Assembly: GCF_001436295.1 (NCBI RefSeq)
Contig: NZ_AYYY01000006.1
Coordinates: 55,652-119,651 of the forward strand
Reading direction: 5' to 3'
From: Paucilactobacillus vaccinostercus DSM 20634
GTDB taxonomy: Bacteria; Bacillota; Bacilli; Lactobacillales; Lactobacillaceae
DNA: 64,000 bases
Shown here: one piece after another, positions 1 through 11,200 of the stretch
Numbering within the stretch: position 1 is the stretch's first letter
Layout of the letters: every line of letters starts with the position of its first letter
Translations under genes and position numbers: made by a program
Notes under the pieces: generated by a model
What the model saw: only the letters and a program-made list of their open reading frames with translations
Databases searched by the model: none
Told to the model about the DNA's origin: nothing

Positions 1-1
1 T

Positions 2-1507
2 GATACGCTGGTTGAAATCCAAAATGACAAGTCAGTTTCAGAGCTACCGTCGCCCGTTTCAGGAACGGTAAAAAAGATCGTTGCTCAGGAAGGGGATACG
101 GTAGAAATTGGAGACACCCTAGTTGAAATTGATGATGGATCAGCAGATACAGCAGATGACGCGCCAGAATCTACGGCGCCGGCAGCGGTAACTGCTACGA
201 CGGCTCCTCAGTCAGGCGGTGCATATGAATTTAAGCTTCCCGAACTTGGCGAAGGAATGGCGGAAGGTGATATTTCATCATGGCTTGTCAAAGTTGGTGA
301 TACGGTTAAGGAAGATGATCCACTGGTCGAAATCCAAAACGATAAGTCCGTGTCAGAACTGCCTTCACCGGTTGCTGGAACAATCGTCGAGATTGTGAAG
401 CAAGAAGGTGAGACCGCTGAAATTGGGGATGTGTTAGTTAAGATCGATGACGGAAAAGTACATGAATCGACATCATCAGCAGCTACTGGTGATGGCACTG
501 ACTCACAGAGTACGACACCAGCACCGACAGGTGGCGATGGCGTACCTACCATTTCCGATCCCAATAAATTAGTTCTTGCAATGCCATCAGTTCGTCAGTA
601 TGCGCGTGATAAGGGAATTGATATCAGCACAGTAACACCTTCTGGCAACCATGGTCAGATTTTAAAAGCTGATATCGATAACTTTAACGGTGCTACACCG
701 GCCAAGGCGGCGCCAACAGCACCTAAGACTGAAAAAACGGCTGAGGTGGCAACCACGAAGTCAACTGGTCAGGCAGTTAAACCATACAAATCAGACCAAC
801 CGGAATTAGAAACTCGTGAAAAAATGACGCCAATGAGAAAGATCATTGCTAAATCAATGAGAACCTCAAAGGATATTGCACCCCACGTAACATCATTTGA
901 TGATGTTGAAGTGAGTGCTCTAATGGATAATCGTAAGAAGTACAAACAAATAGCTGCCGATCAGGGTGTACATTTAACGTTCTTACCATACATTGTCAAG
1001 GCGTTAGTGGCCACGTTGAAGAAATTCCCTGAATTTAATGCTTCCATCGACGATACGACACAAGAAGTTGTTTACAAGCACTACTACAATATTGGAATTG
1101 CCACCAACACGGATCATGGCCTATATGTACCAAATATTAAAAATGCTGACGCCAAGGGTATGTTCCAAATTGCTAAGGAAATTAGTGAAAATACACAGGC
1201 GGCATACGACAATAAGCTTAGCCCACAGTCTATGAAGGGCGGCTCAATTACAATTAGTAACGTTGGCTCAATTGGCGGTGGTTGGTTTACACCAGTCATT
1301 AATCAACCGGAAGTTGCAATTCTTGGTGTCGGTAAGATTGCGAAGGAACCAATTGTAGATGAAAATGGCGCAATTGTTGTTGGTAAAATGCTGAAATTGT
1401 CATTGAGCTATGACCATCGATTGATTGATGGTGCGTTAGCACAAAACGCATTGAACTACATGAATGAATTGCTTCATGATCCAGAATTGTTATTAATGGA
1501 AGGATGA
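2..1507 (+). CDS. pdhC: Pyruvate dehydrogenase E2, dihydrolipoamide acetyltransferase (5' truncated)
   Basis: E2 core of the pyruvate dehydrogenase complex, passing acetyl groups from lipoyl-lysine to CoA. The frame is open from base 2, so the start lies before the window. Two lipoyl domains are visible: one cut by the edge (bases 2-140) and one complete (about 225-450), each with the DKS lipoylation lysine inside [13 protein letters not shown]. Each is followed by an Ala/Pro/Thr-rich hinge. A peripheral subunit-binding domain follows ([15 protein letters not shown], about 570-700), then the catalytic domain ending in the active-site motif [10 protein letters not shown]. lpd follows 7 bp downstream. 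E2 of the branched-chain or acetoin complex is a less likely alternative; tandem lipoyl domains plus the adjacent E3 favour PDH. Confidence 0.93.
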   Translation, partial: DTLVEIQNDKSVSELPSPVSGTVKKIVAQEGDTVEIGDTLVEIDDGSADTADDAPESTAPAAVTATTAPQSGGAYEFKLPELGEGMAEGDISSWLVKVGDTVKEDDPLVEIQNDKSVSELPSPVAGTIVEIVKQEGETAEIGDVLVKIDDGKVHESTSSAATGDGTDSQSTTPAPTGGDGVPTISDPNKLVLAMPSVRQYARDKGIDISTVTPSGNHGQILKADIDNFNGATPAKAAPTAPKTEKTAEVATTKSTGQAVKPYKSDQPELETREKMTPMRKIIAKSMRTSKDIAPHVTSFDDVEVSALMDNRKKYKQIAADQGVHLTFLPYIVKALVATLKKFPEFNASIDDTTQEVVYKHYYNIGIATNTDHGLYVPNIKNADAKGMFQIAKEISENTQAAYDNKLSPQSMKGGSITISNVGSIGGGWFTPVINQPEVAILGVGKIAKEPIVDENGAIVVGKMLKLSLSYDHRLIDGALAQNALNYMNELLHDPELLLMEG

Positions 1508-1514
1508 TTAGCAT

Positions 1515-2936
1515 ATGGCAGACGTTGAAGAAAAAGACACAGTAATTATCGGTGGTGGCCCTGGTGGCTACGTTGCTGCAATTCGAGCTTCCGAATTAGG
1601 CCAAAAAGTGACACTAATTGAAAAGGCTGAATTAGGCGGTGTGTGTTTGAATGTGGGATGCGTTCCCTCCAAAGCTTTAATTAGCGCTGGACACCGACTT
1701 CAAGATGCAAATGATGCGTCAACCTTTGGGATTACCACGCAACCAGCAACAATTGACTTTGCCAAAACACAGGAATGGAAAAAGACAAAAGTTGTTGACC
1801 GAATGACCGGTGGTGTCAAGATGCTTCTCAAGAAACACAAGGTAGAAGTCATTCAAGGTGAAGCCTTTCTAGACAGTGATAGTCAATTGCGTGTCATGTC
1901 CGTTGGACCTAAGCAGTTTATGGATAATGGTGGTGGCATGACGATCAAGTTTAACAACCTGATTTTAGCTACTGGAAGTCGGCCGGTTGAAATTCCAAAC
2001 TTCAAGTTTGAAGGTCGAGTGGTTGATTCTACCGGTGCACTTGATTTAACGGAGATTCCGCACGAATTAGTTGTTATTGGCGGTGGCTATATTGGTACTG
2101 AGCTGGCGGGTGCGTATGCCAACTTAGGATCGCATGTCACAATCTTAGAAGGAACGCCTTCAATTTTACCTAACTTTGAAAAAGACCTAGTTTCGTTAGC
2201 ATTAAAGGGGCTCAAGAAAAAGGGCGTTGATGTCATCACCAAGGCAATGGCTAAGAAAGCGGAGCAAGATGATCAAAGCGTGATCGTAACGTATGATGCC
2301 GACGGTGAAGAAACGAGTATTAAGGCTGATTACTGCCTAGTTTCGGTTGGCCGGCGACCAAACACTGATAATTTTGGCCTTGAGATGACCAGTGTCAAAA
2401 CAACCGATCGTGGGTTGGTTGAGGTTGACCAGCAGGGACGTACAAGTGTTAAGAACATTTTTGCAATTGGTGATATTGTCGCTGGTCCTGCATTGGCGCA
2501 CAAGGCGTTCTTTGAAGCTAAAACGGCTGCGGGTGCTATTGCAGGCAAGAATACAGCTAACGATTGGGTTGGCGTACCAGCGGTTTGCTTTACAGATCCG
2601 GAACTAGCGACGGTTGGACTCAATCAAGCAAGTGCTAAAGAAAAGGGAATTGCAATTAGTACAGCGAAGTTCCCATTTGCTGGTAATGCAAGAGCCGTTT
2701 CACTGGACGAACCAGAGGGCTTTGTACGATTGGTTTACACAAAGGACGAAGGAAATCTGGTTGGTGCACAGGTGGCTGGTCCAGAAGCGAGCGATTTAAT
2801 TGCTGAGCTTTCCTTGGCAGTTAATGCAGGAATGAATGTTGAGGATGTGGCACTGACGATTCATCCGCACCCAACGTTGAGTGAACCTATCCAAGAGGCT
2901 GCAGATATTGCGCTAGGATATCCAACACACATCTAG
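1515..2936 (+). CDS. lpd: Dihydrolipoyl dehydrogenase (E3)
   Basis: FAD enzyme that reoxidises dihydrolipoamide on E2 and makes NADH. It has 473 residues, normal for the family. The N-terminal FAD motif is IIGGGPGGY (about 11-19), the redox disulfide is Cys44/Cys49 in GGVCLNVGCVPSK, a second Rossmann motif GGGYIGTELA binds NAD, and the C-terminal dimer domain carries the catalytic His-Glu region HPHPTLSEP. The first histidine is followed by Pro where many family members have Ala. ATG is preceded by GGAAGGA about 10 bp upstream, overlapping the E2 end, so E2 and E3 are translated from one message that ends at the hairpin directly downstream. Confidence 0.96.
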   Translation: MADVEEKDTVIIGGGPGGYVAAIRASELGQKVTLIEKAELGGVCLNVGCVPSKALISAGHRLQDANDASTFGITTQPATIDFAKTQEWKKTKVVDRMTGGVKMLLKKHKVEVIQGEAFLDSDSQLRVMSVGPKQFMDNGGGMTIKFNNLILATGSRPVEIPNFKFEGRVVDSTGALDLTEIPHELVVIGGGYIGTELAGAYANLGSHVTILEGTPSILPNFEKDLVSLALKGLKKKGVDVITKAMAKKAEQDDQSVIVTYDADGEETSIKADYCLVSVGRRPNTDNFGLEMTSVKTTDRGLVEVDQQGRTSVKNIFAIGDIVAGPALAHKAFFEAKTAAGAIAGKNTANDWVGVPAVCFTDPELATVGLNQASAKEKGIAISTAKFPFAGNARAVSLDEPEGFVRLVYTKDEGNLVGAQVAGPEASDLIAELSLAVNAGMNVEDVALTIHPHPTLSEPIQEAADIALGYPTHI

Positions 2937-2954
2937 CATGTAGTGATTGATGAC

Positions 2955-2996
2955 TAAAAAAGTCTGATCCTTCGTACTGAAAGGTCAGACTTTTTG
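2955..2996 (+). terminator. Rho-independent terminator of the pdh operon
   Basis: The stem AAAAAGTCTGA(t)CCTT pairs with AAGGTCAGACTTTTT, with one bulged T and a short loop, and runs into a T tract. It closes the transcript after lpd. Confidence 0.9.
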
Positions 2997-3034
2997 GTGT
3001 GGTCTGTGTTAAAATGGCGCTAGGAGTGATGACG

Positions 3035-3319
3035 ATGAGTAATCAAAACTATAGTTACCCACTAGATCCAAGCTGGTCGACTGCCGAAATTATAACGGTG
3101 ACACAGATGTTTGGACTAGTTGAAGATGCTTATGAATCTGGGGCAGATCGACAACAGATTCTAGATCAGTATCAAGAATTCAAAGCAATTGTACAATCGA
3201 AATCTCAGGAGAAGCAACTGGGAAAACAGTTTAAGCAAGATTCTGGTTATGAACTTTATGATGTTATTAAGACAGCGCAGAGTTCGACGCAGAAAAAAAT
3301 CTTAATAAGAGGGATTTAG
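3035..3319 (+). CDS. UPF0223 family protein (YktA-like)
   Basis: A 94-residue protein of the UPF0223 family, whose function is unknown. Recognisable features are the SYPLDPSWST start region, an acidic helix, and the conserved FKAIVQSKSQEKQL segment followed by SGYELYDVIK. The frame is open upstream to 2999, but the ATG at 3035 has GGAG eight bases upstream and matches the usual family N-terminus, so it was chosen. It lies 3 bp before the inositol-monophosphatase-like gene and is clearly co-transcribed with it. The same gene pair occurs in bacilli (yktA/yktC), which supports the assignment but gives no biochemical role. Confidence 0.85.
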   Translation: MSNQNYSYPLDPSWSTAEIITVTQMFGLVEDAYESGADRQQILDQYQEFKAIVQSKSQEKQLGKQFKQDSGYELYDVIKTAQSSTQKKILIRGI

Positions 3320-3322
3320 CGA

Positions 3323-4093
3323 ATGAAAGATATTCAGCAAATCGATGTTGAAGTGCAAAAATTAATGCAAACGATTCGGCAAGAAACCTTAAATAAGATG
3401 GATCAACCGTTTATGGTTGATCAAAAGACAGGTCGCAAAGATTTAGTGACGACAGTTGATAAAAGTAATGAGCAAATGCTGGTAAAGGCGATTCGATCAA
3501 TTGATCCTGCGGCTCGAATTCTTGGCGAAGAAGGATTCGGAGATGTCATTCAAGATATGCATGGTCATGTTTGGTTTATTGATCCAATCGACGGAACGAT
3601 GAACTTTGTGATGCAAAAGAATCGGTTTGCTGTGATGGCCGCACTTTATATCGATGGAGCCCCCGTTCTCGGTTATATTTTAGATGTGATGAATAACCAG
3701 TTGTATCATGGAGGGCCTGATTTTGGTGTTTTTATTAATCAACAAAAAATGGCGGCACCGCAAAATAAGTCGTTGGGAGATTCATTAATCGGTATCAGTG
3801 GGCCGCTGCTTATTCATAATCAACATCAAATGCAAGAAATTGCGCAAACTAGTCGAGGACCACGGATGTACGGTAGTGCTGGATTAGAATTTGCTAGTGT
3901 GCTCCGAGGTGAGCTGTGCGGATATGTTTCATATCTGAAACCATGGGACTTTGCTGCAGGTAATGTTTTGGCAAATGTCTTAGGGTTAGCAGTGAAAACT
4001 ATTGACGGTGCCCCGCTTGATATGCTATCATCCAATGTTGTATTAGTAGCGACAGAACGAGCAAGTGGTGAAGTTATTAGGCTTGCAAATTAG
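3323..4093 (+). CDS. suhB: Inositol-1-monophosphatase family phosphatase (SuhB/YktC-like)
   Basis: Mg-dependent sugar-phosphate phosphatase, 256 residues. All metal-binding motifs are present: LGEEG (about 69-73), the central DPIDGTMNF motif, and WDFAAGN near residue 210. The ATG has GAGGG about 10 bases upstream, inside the end of the UPF0223 gene. The family hydrolyses inositol-1-phosphate and related monophosphates; the physiological substrate in lactobacilli is not clear, and some relatives act on NADP or fructose bisphosphate. A strong terminator follows, so this is the last gene of a two-gene unit. Confidence 0.9.
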   Translation: MKDIQQIDVEVQKLMQTIRQETLNKMDQPFMVDQKTGRKDLVTTVDKSNEQMLVKAIRSIDPAARILGEEGFGDVIQDMHGHVWFIDPIDGTMNFVMQKNRFAVMAALYIDGAPVLGYILDVMNNQLYHGGPDFGVFINQQKMAAPQNKSLGDSLIGISGPLLIHNQHQMQEIAQTSRGPRMYGSAGLEFASVLRGELCGYVSYLKPWDFAAGNVLANVLGLAVKTIDGAPLDMLSSNVVLVATERASGEVIRLAN

Positions 4094-4101
4094 TTTGGTT
4101 G

Positions 4102-4128
4102 ACTGTGACCGCTTGTCACAGTTTTTTT
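4102..4128 (+). terminator. Rho-independent terminator after suhB-like gene
   Basis: A perfect 8-bp stem, ACTGTGAC / GTCACAGT, with a CGCTT loop, followed by seven T. Confidence 0.92.
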
Positions 4129-4193
4129 ATGCAAACAGTCTGCTCCTGCCGAGTGTGAAACTGACTTGAACTAACTGAAGGGAAGAAAAGATC

Positions 4194-6038
4194 TTGAAAT
4201 TACGTGACGATATTCGTAACATTGCTATCATTGCCCATGTTGACCATGGTAAGACAACGTTAGTTAACGAAATGTTAAAACAATCAGATACATTAGATGA
4301 ACATACCCAAATTGAGGATCGTGCGCTGGATTCAAACGCCATCGAACGTGAACGTGGGATTACGATCCTCTCAAAGAACACTGCTGTTCGCTATGGTGAT
4401 AAGCAGATTAATATTTTGGATACACCAGGACATGCCGATTTCGGTGGGGAAGTTGAACGGATCATGCGTTTAGTTGATGGTGTATTGTTGGTTGTGGATG
4501 CCTTTGAAGGAACGATGCCACAAACTCGTTTTGTGTTGAAAAAGGCTTTGGATCAACATTTAGTACCAATTGTCGTGATTAACAAAGTTGATCGCCCAGG
4601 TGCGCGTCCAGAAGAAGTTGTTGACGAAGTACTTGATTTGTTCATTGAATTGGGTGCCGATGAAGAACAACTTGATTTCCCAGTTGTCTATGCTTCTGCT
4701 ATGAACGGAACGTCAAGCTACGATCCAGATGTTGATACGCAAGAACATACGATGAAGCCAATTTTTGACACAATTGTTGATAAAATTCCTGCTCCAGTAG
4801 ACAATTCGGACGAACCACTTCAATTCCAAGTAGCTATGCTCGATTATAACGACTTTGTTGGTCGTGTCGGCATTGGTCGTGTCTTCCGAGGCAAGATCAA
4901 AGTCGGAGATAGCGTTAGTGTTTTGAAACTTGACGGCTCAAAGAAAAACTTCCGAGTTACTAAGCTTTTTGGTTTCTTTGGCTTGAAGCGCTTGGAAATC
5001 GATGAAGCTAAGGCGGGAGATCTCTGTGCTGTTTCTGGGATGGATGATATCAACGTTGGTGAAACTGTTGCTGATCCATCACAACCAGATGCATTACCAT
5101 TATTGCGGATTGATGAACCAACTTTGCAAATGACATTCCGGACAAACAGTTCACCATTTGCTGGTCGCGAAGGTAAATTCGTGACTGCTCGTCAATTGGA
5201 AGATCGTTTGAAGTCAGAATTGCATACTGATGTTTCATTGCGTGTTGAAGACACTGATGAACCAGGTGCTTGGATGGTTTCAGGACGTGGGGAACTTCAC
5301 TTGTCAATCTTAGTTGAAACATTACGTCGTGAAGGTTATGAATTAGCTGTTTCACGTCCAGAAGTTATCTATCGAGATATTGACGGTGTGATGAGCGAAC
5401 CGTTTGAAGAAGTGCAAATTGATACACCTGATGAATACACTGGTGGTGTGATCGATAGTTTGTCACAACGTAAGGGTGAAATGCAAAACATGGAATCCAC
5501 TGACAATGGTCAGACGCGTTTGACATTCTTAGCACCATCACGTGGCTTGATTGGTTATTCAACTGAATTCATGTCAATGACGCGTGGTTACGGAATCATG
5601 AACCACACATTTGAACAGTATGGTCCTGTAATTAAGAACTGGAACCCAGGTCGTCAAAAGGGAACCCTTGTTTCAATGAATGCTGGTAAGGCAACTACCT
5701 ATGCCATGATGGGAATTGAAAGCCGTGGGACGCTGTTAATTGATCCAGGAACGGATGTTTATGAAGGTATGATCGTTGGTGAAAACAGCCGTGAAAATGA
5801 TATTACGGTTAACATCACCAAGGGTAAGAACTTAACTAACGTGCGTGCGGCCGGTTCAGATGATATGGCCCGGATTAAGACGCCAACTCATCTATCACTT
5901 GAAGAATCGTTGGAATTCTTAAACGAAGATGAATTGTGTGAAGTTACGCCTGAAAGTGTTCGTTTACGCAAGCAAATTTTGGACTCTAACTCACGGGAAA
6001 AAGAAGCCAAAAAGCGCAAAATTGCTTCACGAAAATAA
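4194..6038 (+). CDS. typA: Ribosome-associated GTPase TypA/BipA
   Basis: Translational GTPase of the EF-G-like superfamily that binds 70S ribosomes and supports growth under stress or cold. The 614 residues are full length. G1 is AHVDHGKTT (about 14-22), G2 ERGITI, G3 DTPGHAD and G4 NKVD. The later domains include the TypA-specific region [11 protein letters not shown] and a basic C-terminus. The start is TTG, giving the family N-terminus [13 protein letters not shown], with AAGGGAAG about 10 bases upstream. No other in-frame start fits. It is a monocistronic unit between the upstream terminator and the glpF leader. Confidence 0.96.
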   Translation: MKLRDDIRNIAIIAHVDHGKTTLVNEMLKQSDTLDEHTQIEDRALDSNAIERERGITILSKNTAVRYGDKQINILDTPGHADFGGEVERIMRLVDGVLLVVDAFEGTMPQTRFVLKKALDQHLVPIVVINKVDRPGARPEEVVDEVLDLFIELGADEEQLDFPVVYASAMNGTSSYDPDVDTQEHTMKPIFDTIVDKIPAPVDNSDEPLQFQVAMLDYNDFVGRVGIGRVFRGKIKVGDSVSVLKLDGSKKNFRVTKLFGFFGLKRLEIDEAKAGDLCAVSGMDDINVGETVADPSQPDALPLLRIDEPTLQMTFRTNSSPFAGREGKFVTARQLEDRLKSELHTDVSLRVEDTDEPGAWMVSGRGELHLSILVETLRREGYELAVSRPEVIYRDIDGVMSEPFEEVQIDTPDEYTGGVIDSLSQRKGEMQNMESTDNGQTRLTFLAPSRGLIGYSTEFMSMTRGYGIMNHTFEQYGPVIKNWNPGRQKGTLVSMNAGKATTYAMMGIESRGTLLIDPGTDVYEGMIVGENSRENDITVNITKGKNLTNVRAAGSDDMARIKTPTHLSLEESLEFLNEDELCEVTPESVRLRKQILDSNSREKEAKKRKIASRK

Positions 6039-6050
6039 GTTCGAACTTTC

Positions 6051-6083
6051 GCTAGTTTTCGGGAAAATTAAATAAGAACTAGC
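6051..6083 (+). repeat. Inverted repeat between typA and glpF
   Basis: Arms GCTAGTT and AACTAGC flank a 19-bp loop that holds a second short dyad (TTTTC/GAAAA). No T tract follows, so it is not a classic terminator. It lies about 35 bp before the glpF start and may be an mRNA hairpin or an operator. Confidence 0.45.
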
Positions 6084-6118
6084 AATCAATTAAATATTTT
6101 GTTACTGGGGAGTAAGAG

Positions 6119-6850
6119 ATGACTTACAGTTTGTTCACGCGGGTGATGGCCGAGATGATTGGAACGGCTTTCCTTGTAGTTTTAGGTAATGGTGCAGTTG
6201 CTGACGTGGAATTAAAAGGTACCAAAGGATTTCACGGTGGTTGGATTCTGATCGGAATTGGTTATGGTTGCGGGGTGATGATTCCCGCGATGATGTTTGC
6301 CAATATTTCGGGTAACCATATTAATCCGGCTTTAACGATTGCATTGGCAGTTAATGGGATGTTTCCTTGGAATGAAGTGCTACCGTACTTAGCAGCACAA
6401 ATGATCGGTGCAGTGATTGGGCAACTAATCGTGGTTTGGAGTTATCGTCCTTACTACGATCTATCGACTAACACAGAATCGATTTTAGGAACATTTTCAA
6501 CGATTGATGCCGCGCATTCGTATCGAGATGGATTTATCAACGAATTTGTTGGAACATTCATTTTGATTTTCGGAGCGCTAGGGATGACACATAATATGGC
6601 GTTTCAATCGAACATTGGACTGGCAAACTTTACCATTGGATTATTGGTGATGACGTTGGTTATTTCCATGGGTGGGGCCACAGGCCCGGCCTTGAATCCT
6701 GCTCGGGATTTGGGACCACGTTTGGTGCATGCACTCTATCCACTTAAAACTAAGGGAGATAGTCATTGGGATTACTCTTGGGTGCCTGTTGTGGCACCCA
6801 TTGCTGGTGGAATTGCAGCAGTTTATCTGTATAAATTACTATTCTTATAA
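6119..6850 (+). CDS. glpF: Glycerol facilitator / aquaglyceroporin
   Basis: MIP-family channel of 243 residues with six membrane helices and two half-helices. The first NPA box is GNHINPAL (about 66-73) and the second is [13 protein letters not shown] (about 188-200). Asp directly after the second NPAR marks the glycerol-conducting GlpF group rather than strict water channels. The start ATG has GGGGAG seven bases upstream. No glycerol kinase or dehydrogenase is adjacent, so it may serve water, glycerol, lactic acid or dihydroxyacetone, all reported for lactobacillar members of this family. A strong terminator follows. Confidence 0.9.
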   Translation: MTYSLFTRVMAEMIGTAFLVVLGNGAVADVELKGTKGFHGGWILIGIGYGCGVMIPAMMFANISGNHINPALTIALAVNGMFPWNEVLPYLAAQMIGAVIGQLIVVWSYRPYYDLSTNTESILGTFSTIDAAHSYRDGFINEFVGTFILIFGALGMTHNMAFQSNIGLANFTIGLLVMTLVISMGGATGPALNPARDLGPRLVHALYPLKTKGDSHWDYSWVPVVAPIAGGIAAVYLYKLLFL

Positions 6851-6867
6851 TTTAATTTATGAAAATC

Positions 6868-6906
6868 AAAAAAGCTTGAGACAAATGCCGGTCTCAAGCT
6901 TTTTTT
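6868..6906 (+). terminator. Rho-independent terminator after glpF
   Basis: The long perfect stem AAAAAAGCTTGAGAC / GTCTCAAGCTTTTTT, with an 8-base loop, ends in a T tract. Confidence 0.95.
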
Positions 6907-6942
6907 GGTAGACTAATCCTCATTATTTTTTAACAAAAAGGA

Positions 6943-6970
6943 TAGACCATAAATTTTTGTATGATATAAT
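6943..6970 (+). promoter_or_regulatory. Promoter of ftsW-pyc (extended -10)
   Basis: TAGACC (6943-6948, four of six matches to TTGACA), then a 16-bp spacer and TATAAT (6965-6970), preceded by TG one base upstream (extended -10). Transcription should start near 6977, just before the dyad at 6982-7001. Confidence 0.7.
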
Positions 6971-6981
6971 TGTTTCAATCA

Positions 6982-7001
6982 AATTTGATTTCGATCAAAT
7001 T
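6982..7001 (+). repeat. Perfect hairpin dyad in the ftsW leader
   Basis: AATTTGAT TTCG ATCAAATT: 8-bp arms around a TTCG tetraloop, placed a few bases after the expected transcription start and about 30 bp before the ftsW ATG. It can be an operator or an mRNA 5' stem-loop that protects or regulates the message. Confidence 0.6.
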
Positions 7002-7032
7002 ACGAAAAGAGTGTGTTGGGTGATCAAAAAAA

Positions 7033-8202
7033 ATGTTAAGAAAAATAAGTAGGAAGTTCCGTTACTTAGACTACTACATAGTAGTGCCTTATTTAATTTT
7101 GTGTTTGGTCGGTATCGTGATGGTTTACTCCGCGAGTGCGGATATTGCCAATCAAAATGGCGGTTCACCAACGGCGTATCTGGTTAAGCAAACGATCTAT
7201 GTTGTTTTAGGGTTGTTTGTTGTCTGGTTTATGACCGCGGTGAACTTGCAGATCTTTCAAAACAGTAAGGTTATTTTTGGGATGACAATGATAACGTTGT
7301 TAGCACTGGTTTATGTTAAGGTATTTGGTCAGGCAATTAATGGTGCTCAAGGATGGATTAATCTTGGCTTTATGAATATTCAACCGGCGGAAGTCTGTAA
7401 AATTGTGTTGATCCTATACCTTGCACGAATGTTTTCGCATAAGGAACATGAGATGTCTAACCATTTTTGGGGTGCTGCGATTAGTCCATTACTTTTATCA
7501 GCAGCCTTAGTGGTATTGATTGTGATTCAGCCTGATTTAGGTGGGGCTGTGATTAATAGTGCGATCATTTTAATTATGATGCTGGCAAGTGGTATTTCAT
7601 GGAAAAAGGGTGTCACAACTATTTTTGGGTTATTCTTTTTCTTCGTTGCCGTTCTAATGCCGATTCTAAGTAAGTTAGCTGCAAGTGGTGCAATTAAGGG
7701 GTATAAAATACAACGAATTATTGCATTTATTAATCCATTTGGAACTGCACAGGGTGCCGGGAGTCAGCTGGTTAACTCGTACTATGCATTAAGTAACGGT
7801 GGAATTTTTGGTGTGGGTCTCGGAAATAGTATCCAAAAGATGGGCTATTTACCGGAACCAAATACGGACTTTATCATGGCAGTGATTGGCGAGGAACTGG
7901 GATTGGTTGCAGTTGTAGTGATCTTGGTACTTCTTGCAATTATCGTTGCGCGGACAATCTGGCTTGGGGTTAGGGCAGATGACGCGTACTCATCATTATT
8001 GTGCTATGGCGTGGCCACCTTTATTTCTATTGAAACACTGTTTAACGTTGGTGGCGTAACGGGGATTTTACCAATAACAGGAGTAACGTTCCCGTTTATT
8101 AGCTATGGTGGGTCTAGTATGCTTGTTTTATGTATGGGATTAGGGTGTGTGCTTAACGTGAGTGCGGTTCACACTAGATCCCGGGTATTAGAGGGTATTT
8201 AA
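7033..8202 (+). CDS. ftsW: SEDS-family peptidoglycan polymerase FtsW
   Basis: Septal peptidoglycan glycosyltransferase, an integral membrane protein with about ten helices, 389 residues. Diagnostic segments are YYALSNGGIFGVGLGNS, PEPNTDFIMAVIGEELG (with the extracellular Asp of the SEDS active site), and GVTFPFISYGGSSM near the C-terminus. Among SEDS proteins, RodA is the alternative; the position directly before pyc matches ftsW in related lactobacilli. The ATG is the only possible start, because a TGA in frame lies four codons upstream. The ribosome site GGGTGAT is weak. pyc begins 23 bp downstream with no terminator, so the two are probably co-transcribed. Confidence 0.88.
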   Translation: MLRKISRKFRYLDYYIVVPYLILCLVGIVMVYSASADIANQNGGSPTAYLVKQTIYVVLGLFVVWFMTAVNLQIFQNSKVIFGMTMITLLALVYVKVFGQAINGAQGWINLGFMNIQPAEVCKIVLILYLARMFSHKEHEMSNHFWGAAISPLLLSAALVVLIVIQPDLGGAVINSAIILIMMLASGISWKKGVTTIFGLFFFFVAVLMPILSKLAASGAIKGYKIQRIIAFINPFGTAQGAGSQLVNSYYALSNGGIFGVGLGNSIQKMGYLPEPNTDFIMAVIGEELGLVAVVVILVLLAIIVARTIWLGVRADDAYSSLLCYGVATFISIETLFNVGGVTGILPITGVTFPFISYGGSSMLVLCMGLGCVLNVSAVHTRSRVLEGI

Positions 8203-8225
8203 TTCAGATGGAGGCGTATTAGGGA

Positions 8226-11200
8226 ATGCAGAGAATTATGGTAGCAAATCGTGGCGAAATTGCCACGCGAATTTTTCGTGCGATTCATGAATTGAAAATG
8301 ACGGCAATTGCAATTTATGCCAAAGAAGATGAATATTCCGAGCACCGCTTTAAAGCAGATGAAGCGTATTTGGTTGGCGAAGGGAAGAAACCAATTGCAG
8401 CCTATCTGGATATTGAAGATATTATTCGAATTGCAAAGGACCATCAGGTTGATGCGATCCATCCTGGTTATGGATTTTTATCAGAAAATGCACAATTTGC
8501 GAAACGATGTGCTGAGGAAAATATCACATTTATCGGTCCTAAAGTTGAACACTTGGAAATGTTTGGGGACAAAATAGCGGCTAAGCGAGCAGCGGATGCT
8601 GCAAATGTTCCAACAATTCCAGGGACCAAGGAACCGGTTGAGACGATCGAAGAGGCGAAGAAGTTTGCAGGCCAAATTGGTTATCCGATTTTTGTGAAAG
8701 CTGCCATGGGTGGCGGTGGCCGTGGGATGAGAATAGTGCATCATGAAGAAGAATTGGTGGACGCCTATCAAACCGCCCAAAGTGAGGCAACACAGTCATT
8801 TGGGGACAGCGAGATTTATTTGGAAAAGTATCTTTCGAGTCCTAAACATATCGAAGTTCAAATTCTTGCCGATAGTCATGGAAACGTGATGCATTTATTT
8901 GAACGAGATTGTTCGGTTCAACGTCGTAATCAAAAGGTAATTGAGATTGCACCAGCAGTTGCGTTACCACTTGAATTGCGTCAACGAATTTGCAATGCAG
9001 CTGTTAAATTTATGAAGCATGTTAACTACCTTAATGCTGCTACGGTCGAGTTCCTGGTGGAAGGCGATCAATTTTACTTCATCGAAGTTAACCCACGGGT
9101 TCAAGTTGAACATACCATTACTGAAATGATTACGGGATTTGATATTGTTCAAGCACAAATTCTGATTGCGGAAGGGTATGATCTGCACAAGGAGATCAAT
9201 TTACCAACGCAGGATAAACTTGTTTACCATGGTGCTGCGATCCAAGCCCGTGTGACCACGGAAGATGCTACTAATAATTTCATGCCCGATACTGGTAAGA
9301 TTTCAACTTACATCTCACCAGGTGGTAACGGGGTTCGTCTTGATGGTGGGAACGCCTACACAGGTTCAATTATTACGCCGTATTTTGATTCACTCTTAGT
9401 AAAGGCGATTGTAGTTGCGGATACCTTCCATGAAGCCTGTGACAAGATGTTACGGGTGTTAGATGAGTTTACGATTCGAGGAGTTCACACTAACCTTGAA
9501 TTTATGAAAAACGTCATTTCTCATCCAGTATTTGCCTCCGGTGAAGCAAGTACGACATTTATCGATCAAACTCCAGAGTTATTCAATTTCAAACATGAAA
9601 CAGACCAGCGCAATCAACTGCTCCATTACATTGCCAATACGACTGTTAACGGGTTTCCGGGTGTTAGCCGGGAAAAGAAATATTATCCTGAATTTAAATA
9701 CGATGAAACATTTGCACCAATTGACGCGAAAATTGTAACCGCAAAAGATGTGTTAGATGCTAAAGGACCGGATGCAATGGTCCAGTGGATTAAAGATCAT
9801 CGCGCCCTATTACTGACGGATACCACAATGCGTGACGCCCATCAAAGCCTGTTTGCAACACGTATGAGAACGAAAGACATGGTTGAAATTGCACCTAAGT
9901 TACAGCGTGCATTACCAGAACTTTTCTCATACGAAATGTGGGGTGGTGCTACATTTGATGTAGCCTACCGCTTCTTAGGTGAAGATCCGTGGGAACGCTT
10001 GAAGAAAATTCGCCAAATGATTCCACGAACGCTCACACAGATGCTGTTTCGGGGGTCCAACGCCGTAGGTTATCAAAACTATCCTGATAATGCTCTGAAG
10101 GCGTTTATTGATCAATCGGCCCAGGACGGAATGGATGTTTTTCGAATCTTTGATAGTTTGAATTGGATCGAACAAATGGAAAAAAGCATTCAGTATGTGC
10201 GTGATAATAATAAAGTTGCTGAAGCGACAATGTGTTATACGGGTGATATTTTAGATCCCGATAAGTCAAAATATAATTTGAAATATTATGTTGATTTGGC
10301 CAAGGAACTGCAAGCGGCAGGTGCACATATTATTGCGATTAAGGATATGGCGGGACTATTGAAGCCGGAAGCCGCATATCGGTTGATTTCGACGCTTAAG
10401 GACGAGATTGATGTGCCAATCCATTTACACACGCATGATACAACTGGGAACGGAATTTATACGTATTCACAGGCTGCAAAAGCGGGTGTGGATATTGTCG
10501 ATGTTGCTTCTAGTTCGATGTCGGGAACAACGTCACAACCAAGTATGGGGAGTTTATATTATGCCCTACAAGAAACTGAACGGCAGCCGGAAGTTGATAT
10601 AAAGAACGTTGAGGCGATTGATCGGTACTGGAAGTCAGTTCGACCATATTATCAGCAGTTTTCTAATAAAATGGTTGGACCACAAACTGATATTTATCAA
10701 ACCGAAATGCCTGGTGGGCAATATTCTAACTTACAACAACAAGCGAATGCTTTACGGCTTGGTGATCGATTTGAAGAGGTTAAAAAGACTTATCGCCAGG
10801 TTAACCAAATGTTTGGTGATATTATCAAGGTTACCCCATCTTCCAAGGTGGTTGGCGACATGGCCTTGTTCATGGTGCAACATGAATTGACACCTGAGGA
10901 TGTCATGAGCAAGGGTGAGAGTCTTGATTTCCCTGATTCAGTGGTCAGTTTCTTTAAGGGTGATTTAGGTCAACCTGCTGGTGGTTTCCCAAAGCAATTG
11001 CAAAAAATTGTTTTGAAGGGTGCAGACGCATTGACGGTACGCCCTGGGAGCTTAGCACAACCAATTGATTTCAAAGCAGTTCAAGCTGAATTGGAACAAA
11101 AAGTTGGGCATAGTGTAACCTTTGAAGAGGTCATTAGCTATGTTCTATATCCAAAGGTCTTTTTGGATTACGTTGATCGCCAGAAACAATACGGGGCCGT

